A stretch of 64,000 bases of DNA from Sinomonas humi (GTDB lineage Bacteria; Actinomycetota; Actinomycetes; Actinomycetales; Micrococcaceae), in NCBI RefSeq assembly GCF_000802235.1, contig NZ_JTDL01000141.1, forward strand, positions 155,376 to 219,375. Direction: 5' to 3'. The notes below the pieces were generated by a model that saw only the letters and a list, made by a program, of their open reading frames with translations, was not told where the DNA came from and ran no database searches. The position numbers were made by a program, and so were the translations under genes. Shown piece by piece: positions 60,156-64,000 of this stretch (position 1 is the stretch's first letter; each line of letters opens with the position of its first letter).

Positions 60156-60878
60156 ATGACGATCGAGGAGTCGCCCTCAAGCGGCCCGCTGGGAAATGAG
60201 CTCAAGAACGTCCTCGTGGAGCATGACGATCTCCAAGAAGTCCTGGACGAGCTAGCGCCTTTGACGGCCCGCTGGCTCTCGAAGCACGCACCGGACCTCC
60301 AGTGCGGGATCGTCGTCGAACGCCCGAAGCACAAGACCGTCGTCTCGGGGAGCACCGACGAGGCCAGGCGCCTGCTGACCTATTGGGTTGAGTCGCGCAA
60401 CGAGGCTCTCTACAGTGCCCTCGTGGACGGGCGGACCGTCGTCGAACGCGCCGAGAGCGGGCGGATCCCTTGGCCGGGCTTCGTGCGCCCGATGTCGCTC
60501 ATCGTCATGAATGTCAACGCGGACGACGCCGGCCGCGGCGCCATGGCGCTTATGGGGCGCCTTCCGCGGGGGCCGAGCAGGCGCCTCATCGGCCTCGCGG
60601 GCGGTGCGCGCAATCAGCTCAATTGGTCGCTCCACCTCGCCGCGAGGTATCAGGAGCAGCGGGAGCTTGCGGAAAATCGGGCAAAGGCCATGGAGAGCCG
60701 AACGGTGATCGATATCGCCATCGGCATCATCATGGGGCAGAACCGCTGCACGGCGGACGAGGCGTTCGAGGTGCTGCGCCGCGCGTCGAACGCGAGGAAC
60801 GAGAAGCTCCAGGACATCGCACGTGAACTCGCCCGAAAGGTCGGAGGCGGGGACGTGGCGACGAAGTTCGAGGCCTAG
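60156..60878 (+). CDS. GAF-ANTAR RNA-binding regulator
   Basis: A 240-residue protein: a GAF-like sensor at about 20-165 and the ANTAR domain at about 180-235 (LAENRAKAMESRTVIDIAIGIIMGQNRCTADEAFEVLRRASNARNEKLQDIARELA). ANTAR proteins bind paired hairpins in nascent RNA and act as antiterminators. It is in an operon with the stress sigma factor, a common actinobacterial arrangement. Its RNA target is not evident here. A strong terminator follows the stop. Confidence 0.88.
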   Translation: MTIEESPSSGPLGNELKNVLVEHDDLQEVLDELAPLTARWLSKHAPDLQCGIVVERPKHKTVVSGSTDEARRLLTYWVESRNEALYSALVDGRTVVERAESGRIPWPGFVRPMSLIVMNVNADDAGRGAMALMGRLPRGPSRRLIGLAGGARNQLNWSLHLAARYQEQRELAENRAKAMESRTVIDIAIGIIMGQNRCTADEAFEVLRRASNARNEKLQDIARELARKVGGGDVATKFEA

Positions 60879-60879
60879 G

Positions 60880-60912
60880 GCGATGGGCCCCGGATGTACC
60901 GGGGCCCATCGC
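60880..60912 (+). terminator. Strong hairpin terminator after the ANTAR gene
   Basis: GCGATGGGCCCCGG (60880-60893) pairs perfectly with CCGGGGCCCATCGC (60899-60912) around a 5-nt loop. It starts 2 nt after the stop. There is no T-run; it lies between convergent genes and may act in both directions. Confidence 0.75.
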
Positions 60913-60967
60913 GCGGCTGGCCGCGACACGCGCGGCGGCCGTTAGACGCCCGTCTGCCGTTATCTGG

Positions 60968-62098
60968 TCAGGCCGAGACGAGGCCGTGCCAGTCCGCGGC
61001 GAGCGGAAGGCCGTGCGCCTCCGAGACGGAGCGGTTCGTCACGCAGCCGCCCGCGACGTTGAGGCCTGCAGCAAGTGCGGCGTTCTTCTCGAAGGCCTTC
61101 TCGACGCCGAGATCGGCCAACAGGACGGCGTACCGCAGGGTGACGTTCGTGAGAGCGTACGTCGACGTGTTGGGAACCGCGCCCGGCATGTTCGCGACGC
61201 AGTAGAAGATCGAGTGGTGGACCTTGAAGGTCGGGTCCTGATGCGTCGTCGGACGCGAGTCCTCGAAGCAGCCGCCCTGGTCGATCGCGATGTCGACCAG
61301 TACCGAACCCGGCTTCATGCGGGAGACGAGCTCGTTCGAGACGAGCTTGGGGGCCTTCGCGCCCGGGATGAGCACCGAGCCGATCACGAGGTCCGCCTCG
61401 ACGAGCGACTTCTCGATCTCGTATTTGTTCGAGGCCACGGTCTTGATCCGCCCGGCGTAGAGCGCGTCGATCTCCTGGAGCCGTGCGATGTTGATGTCGA
61501 GGATCGTGACGTCCGCGCCCAAGCCCATTGCGACCACGGCCGCGTTCGTCCCGGCGACTCCGGCGCCGAGCACCACGACCTTCGCCGGGCGCACGCCGGG
61601 GACTCCCCCGAGGAGCACTCCCTTGCCGCCATTCGGGGCAAGGAGCGACTGGGCACCGACCTGAACCGAAAGGCGCCCGGCCACCTCGGACATGGGCGCG
61701 AGGAGCGGGAGGGCCCGGCCTTCTTGGACGGTCTCGTAGGCGATGGCCGTGACGCCGGAGTCGATGAGCGCGCGCGTGAGAGCGGGTTCCGCAGCGAGGT
61801 GGAGGTAGGTGAAGAGGATGAGGCCCTGGCGGAAGAAGCGGTACTCGGAGGCGATCGGCTCCTTGACCTTCATGACCATGTTTGCCCGCGCCCAGACGTC
61901 GGCTGCATCCGCGACGATCTCGGCCCCGGCTACGCGGTACTCGTCGTCGGCGATGCCGGAACCGAGCCCTGCACCGGCTTCGACGAGGACGGTGTGCCCG
62001 TGTGCTGCGAACTCGTGGACCCCGGCGGCCGTGATGGCCACCCGGAACTCGTTATTCTTGATCTCCTTCGGGACTCCGATGATCACTTTCGTCTCCAT
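60968..62098 (-). CDS. ald: Alanine dehydrogenase
   Basis: A 376-residue L-alanine dehydrogenase. IIGVPKEIKNNEFRVAITAAGVHEF at the N terminus carries the substrate Arg, VMKVKEP near 75 the catalytic Lys, LFTYLHLA near 97 the catalytic His, and VVLGAGVAGTNAAVVAMGLGADVTILD (about 171-198) the NAD site. It interconverts L-alanine and pyruvate plus ammonia, and in actinobacteria is often induced under oxygen limitation. A PucR-type regulator is divergent and most likely controls it. Confidence 0.92.
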   Translation of the reverse strand: METKVIIGVPKEIKNNEFRVAITAAGVHEFAAHGHTVLVEAGAGLGSGIADDEYRVAGAEIVADAADVWARANMVMKVKEPIASEYRFFRQGLILFTYLHLAAEPALTRALIDSGVTAIAYETVQEGRALPLLAPMSEVAGRLSVQVGAQSLLAPNGGKGVLLGGVPGVRPAKVVVLGAGVAGTNAAVVAMGLGADVTILDINIARLQEIDALYAGRIKTVASNKYEIEKSLVEADLVIGSVLIPGAKAPKLVSNELVSRMKPGSVLVDIAIDQGGCFEDSRPTTHQDPTFKVHHSIFYCVANMPGAVPNTSTYALTNVTLRYAVLLADLGVEKAFEKNAALAAGLNVAGGCVTNRSVSEAHGLPLAADWHGLVSA

Positions 62099-62296
62099 AC
62101 TTCGGGGCCTTGCGGTGGCCGTGTGCGAGTTTCTTCCGCGGTGTTTCCAGCGTAGGTCCAGTGTGAGCTGGGCAACATGGAATGGAAGGCATGCGGGAAG
62201 GTGACTTCCGCGGAATTCCGGCGATCCCGCCGTCGTTCGTTCAACACTTGTCGCACAGCAGGGCGGCAATTGTCGCCGCATGTGTGGTGTTCCACG

Positions 62297-62302
62297 TATG
62301 CT
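62297..62302 (+). promoter_or_regulatory. -10 element of the PucR-type gene
   Basis: TATGCT, close to TATAAT, ends 7 nt before ATG 62310, so the transcript is probably leaderless. Confidence 0.5.
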
Positions 62303-62309
62303 GGAAGGC

Positions 62310-63506
62310 ATGCGTGAAGGGGTCGAGGAACTCGTCGAAAAGGCCGCCAAGACACTTGGGCGGGGGCTCTCCGTGGAGGACCTCGACGGGCTGCTCGTTG
62401 CCTACTCCTCCAATCAAGCCCACGCGGACCCCGTGCGAGTGAACTTCCTCCTCAGCAAGCGCGTGCCTGCGGACGTGAGTGCGTGGCAGCTCTCACACGG
62501 GATCGCGACGGCAGTCCGGCCAGTCACGGTGCCCCCCAACCCGGGCCTCGGCATGTACGGGCGGGTGTGCGTGCCGCTTTTGGTCCGTGGATTCCGGGTT
62601 GGCTACCTCTGGGTCCAGCAGGAGCCGGAGGAGGAGGGCGCGGGGGCGATCCTCGCAGCTCTGCCGAGCGTCCGGCTTGAGATCGAGCTCATCGCGGCGC
62701 TCCTGCTTGACTCGAATACGGCGGCCTCCGCTCACCGCCGGCAGCGCGAGTCGCGATTCCTCGCCGCGGCGTCGGGCGAGAAGTCCGCGCAAGCCGAGAT
62801 CGCGGGCTGGCGCGAGGTGCACGGGCACGCTCCCTGGCAGGTCGTCACGCTGCTCGACCCAGAGGGTGTGGATCCCGAGGACCCGCAGGCCGCCGTCGTC
62901 GCCACGAGTACTGCCGCGATGCTCGCCACCGCGGGCATCGACCCAGCCCTCTTCACCGCTGGGACCGAGACGCACGCCGTCGTCCTCTTTGCCCACTCGA
63001 CCGGGCGCGCGAACCACGCCGCCGTCCTGACCCACTACGAACGCGAGCTGGCGAAGCGTTCGGGGAGGCCCGCCGGGCGCGTGCTTGTAGGGATCAGCGA
63101 GCCGTTCACGAGCCTGCGAGGGCTTCCGGACGCGTATGGGCAGGCCAAGGTCGCCGCCCAGGCCGCCGCCATCGATCCAGCGCTCGGCGAGCTGGTCGAC
63201 GTCCGCTCCGTGGGGGTCTACCAGCTCATGGGCTCGGTGGCGTCGGAGCCGTCTAGCGTGTTCACCGACCTGCTCGCCGAGGAGGACCGCGACGGGGAGC
63301 TGCTGCCCGTTCTCGAGCAGCTCTATGACAGCGATGGTGCCGTCCAGATCGTGGCGGACCGGCTCCACATCCACCGTTCGACGGTCTACCACCGCGTGGC
63401 CCGGGTCCGGAAGCTCCTCGGGGCCGACCCCTTGGGCGGGCGCGTCCGGCAGGAGCTGCATCTCGCCCTCAAGGCACGTCGATGGGCTGGCCGGCCCAGG
63501 ATCTAG
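62310..63506 (+). CDS. PucR-family regulator, probable activator of ald
   Basis: A 398-residue protein. A GAF/PucR-type sensing region occupies the first ~290 residues and the C-terminal PucR helix-turn-helix reads YDSDGAVQIVADRLHIHRSTVYHRVARVRKLLG (about residues 335-367). This design matches AdeR/AldR-type regulators, which activate alanine dehydrogenase in response to alanine. It is divergent from ald with 211 bp between starts. ATG 62310 fits a leaderless start. Confidence 0.82.
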   Translation: MREGVEELVEKAAKTLGRGLSVEDLDGLLVAYSSNQAHADPVRVNFLLSKRVPADVSAWQLSHGIATAVRPVTVPPNPGLGMYGRVCVPLLVRGFRVGYLWVQQEPEEEGAGAILAALPSVRLEIELIAALLLDSNTAASAHRRQRESRFLAAASGEKSAQAEIAGWREVHGHAPWQVVTLLDPEGVDPEDPQAAVVATSTAAMLATAGIDPALFTAGTETHAVVLFAHSTGRANHAAVLTHYERELAKRSGRPAGRVLVGISEPFTSLRGLPDAYGQAKVAAQAAAIDPALGELVDVRSVGVYQLMGSVASEPSSVFTDLLAEEDRDGELLPVLEQLYDSDGAVQIVADRLHIHRSTVYHRVARVRKLLGADPLGGRVRQELHLALKARRWAGRPRI

Positions 63507-63515
63507 CGGCCTTGC

Positions 63516-63887
63516 CTAGTCGGCTGCGCCCTTCTGTGCGGCGACCCACGCGAGGACGTCCTCGCGCCGGATGCGCCGGTGCGTCCCGCGGTACTCGACC
63601 GGCCATACCCCCTGATCCGTGAGCTTGCGGACGTAGCTGTGGCTGATTCCCGCGAGCTCGGCCGCCTGAGCGACGGTCAGGACCTCCTCGCCGCTGCTGA
63701 CCGTTACGGATTCCCCGCGTCCGAGCCTGGCGAGGAGGTCTAGGACCGCGTCCCGTGCAGTGTCCGGGAGCCGATACGCGGTGCCGTCGGCGAAGACCGT
63801 GACGTCGCCGGCGTCGAGCGAGCGCGCGAGAGCTGCGGCGTCGGCGGGCTCGAGGGCTGGCGCGGTGCGCGGAGCGAAGCGGCTCAT
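63516..63887 (-). CDS. Excisionase-family HTH protein, antitoxin-like
   Basis: A 123-residue protein. An N-terminal region (ALEPADAAALARSLDAGDVTVFADGTAYRLPDTARDAVLDLLARLGRG) precedes an HTH_17 domain, VLTVAQAAELAGISHSYVRKLTDQGVWPVEYRGTHRRIRREDVLAWVAAQ (about 68-120). Proteins of this shape are antitoxins that usually precede a PIN-domain toxin. Here the next gene downstream is convergent, so the toxin is missing. TAGGCT (63895-63900) ends 7 nt before the ATG. Confidence 0.78.
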   Translation of the reverse strand: MSRFAPRTAPALEPADAAALARSLDAGDVTVFADGTAYRLPDTARDAVLDLLARLGRGESVTVSSGEEVLTVAQAAELAGISHSYVRKLTDQGVWPVEYRGTHRRIRREDVLAWVAAQKGAAD

Positions 63888-63894
63888 GGGCCTC

Positions 63895-63900
63895 AGCCTA
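63895..63900 (-). promoter_or_regulatory. -10 element of the HTH gene
   Basis: Minus strand TAGGCT ends 7 nt before ATG 63887, the same hexamer and spacing as at 52938-52943. Confidence 0.5.
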
Positions 63901-63902
63901 AC

Positions 63903-63945
63903 GGGCGGGCGGGGCTGGCGGGGCGGGCGGGGCGGGCGGGGCTGG
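63903..63945 (+). repeat. G-rich GGGCGGGC microsatellite
   Basis: At least nine runs of three or four G in 43 bases, mostly as GGGCGGGCGGGG units with two GCTGG interruptions. The plus strand could form a G-quadruplex. It lies immediately upstream of the HTH gene's promoter. Confidence 0.6.
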
Positions 63946-63972
63946 GAACGCAGATACGCCGGTTGGCCGGTT

Positions 63973-63996
63973 AGGAGGGGGTGGCCACCCCCTCCT
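63973..63996. terminator. 24-bp perfect palindrome near the right edge
   Basis: AGGAGGGGGTGG is followed directly by its exact complement CCACCCCCTCCT, then TTGC. It may be the terminator of a gene beyond the window or a binding site. Confidence 0.5.
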
Positions 63997-64000
63997 TTGC

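Overview
High-GC sequence with frequent GTG starts, several apparently leaderless promoters, an EgtD ergothioneine enzyme, PadR/IclR/WYL regulators, a 13E12-type HNH protein and a DosR-like two-component pair points to an actinobacterium, most likely of the Micrococcaceae (Arthrobacter/Sinomonas group). The genus is an inference from gene content, not a database match. The window looks like ordinary chromosome: one tRNA, no rRNA, no prophage, no insertion sequence with a transposase, no CRISPR array.

Layout. (1) 1-10.7 kb is an aromatic-acid catabolic region: the end of a beta-ketoadipyl-CoA thiolase, both 3-oxoadipate CoA-transferase subunits, an IclR regulator, a benzaldehyde-type aldehyde dehydrogenase, then a DosR/DosS-like two-component pair, a second IclR regulator and 4-hydroxybenzoate 3-monooxygenase (pobA). 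4-Hydroxybenzoate would be converted to protocatechuate by PobA, and the end of the ketoadipate pathway would be run by the thiolase and CoA transferase. (2) 10.9-18.5 kb holds a PadR regulator with an ABC exporter, rlmN, a FUSC-like membrane protein, and egtD coupled to a class V aminotransferase. (3) 18.6-24.5 kb is a putrescine/agmatine module: APC permease, agmatine deiminase, N-carbamoylputrescine amidase, a TetR regulator and an amine oxidase, with one palindromic operator shared by the two divergent transcription units. (4) 24.5-32.5 kb: methyltransferase, FAD dehydrogenase, initiator tRNA, purB, a WXG-like protein coupled to a serine hydrolase, a small membrane protein, and a histidinol-phosphate aminotransferase. 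(5) 32.6-38 kb: branched-chain 2-oxoacid dehydrogenase E1 alpha, E1 beta and E2 genes behind a palindromic operator, then an MFS transporter.

(6) 37.9-41.5 kb, minus strand, is the most unusual part. A well-formed promoter is followed by two very short genes (43 and 38 codons), three uncharacterised membrane proteins and an ABC ATPase, packed with gaps of 2-12 nt or overlaps. I interpret it as a possible secreted-peptide (bacteriocin-like) export and immunity operon that I cannot assign to a known family. (7) 41.6-64 kb is mixed metabolism and stress: acyl-CoA dehydrogenase, GH31 glycosidase, PAP2-like protein, WYL regulator, 4-coumarate-CoA-ligase-like enzyme, SDR, HNH protein, small detoxification/regulatory proteins, Nudix hydrolase, aminotransferase, a SigB-type sigma factor with CsbD, STAS and ANTAR proteins, alanine dehydrogenase with a divergent PucR regulator, and an orphan excisionase-like HTH protein.

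Two intergenic repeat families stand out: a unit containing TTTCGGGTAC that recurs at exactly 31-bp spacing at three loci just after stop codons, and a ~102-bp palindromic element found twice. About a dozen genes have a TANNNT-like -10 element ending 6-7 nt before the start codon, including three divergent pairs whose start codons are only 34-50 bp apart.
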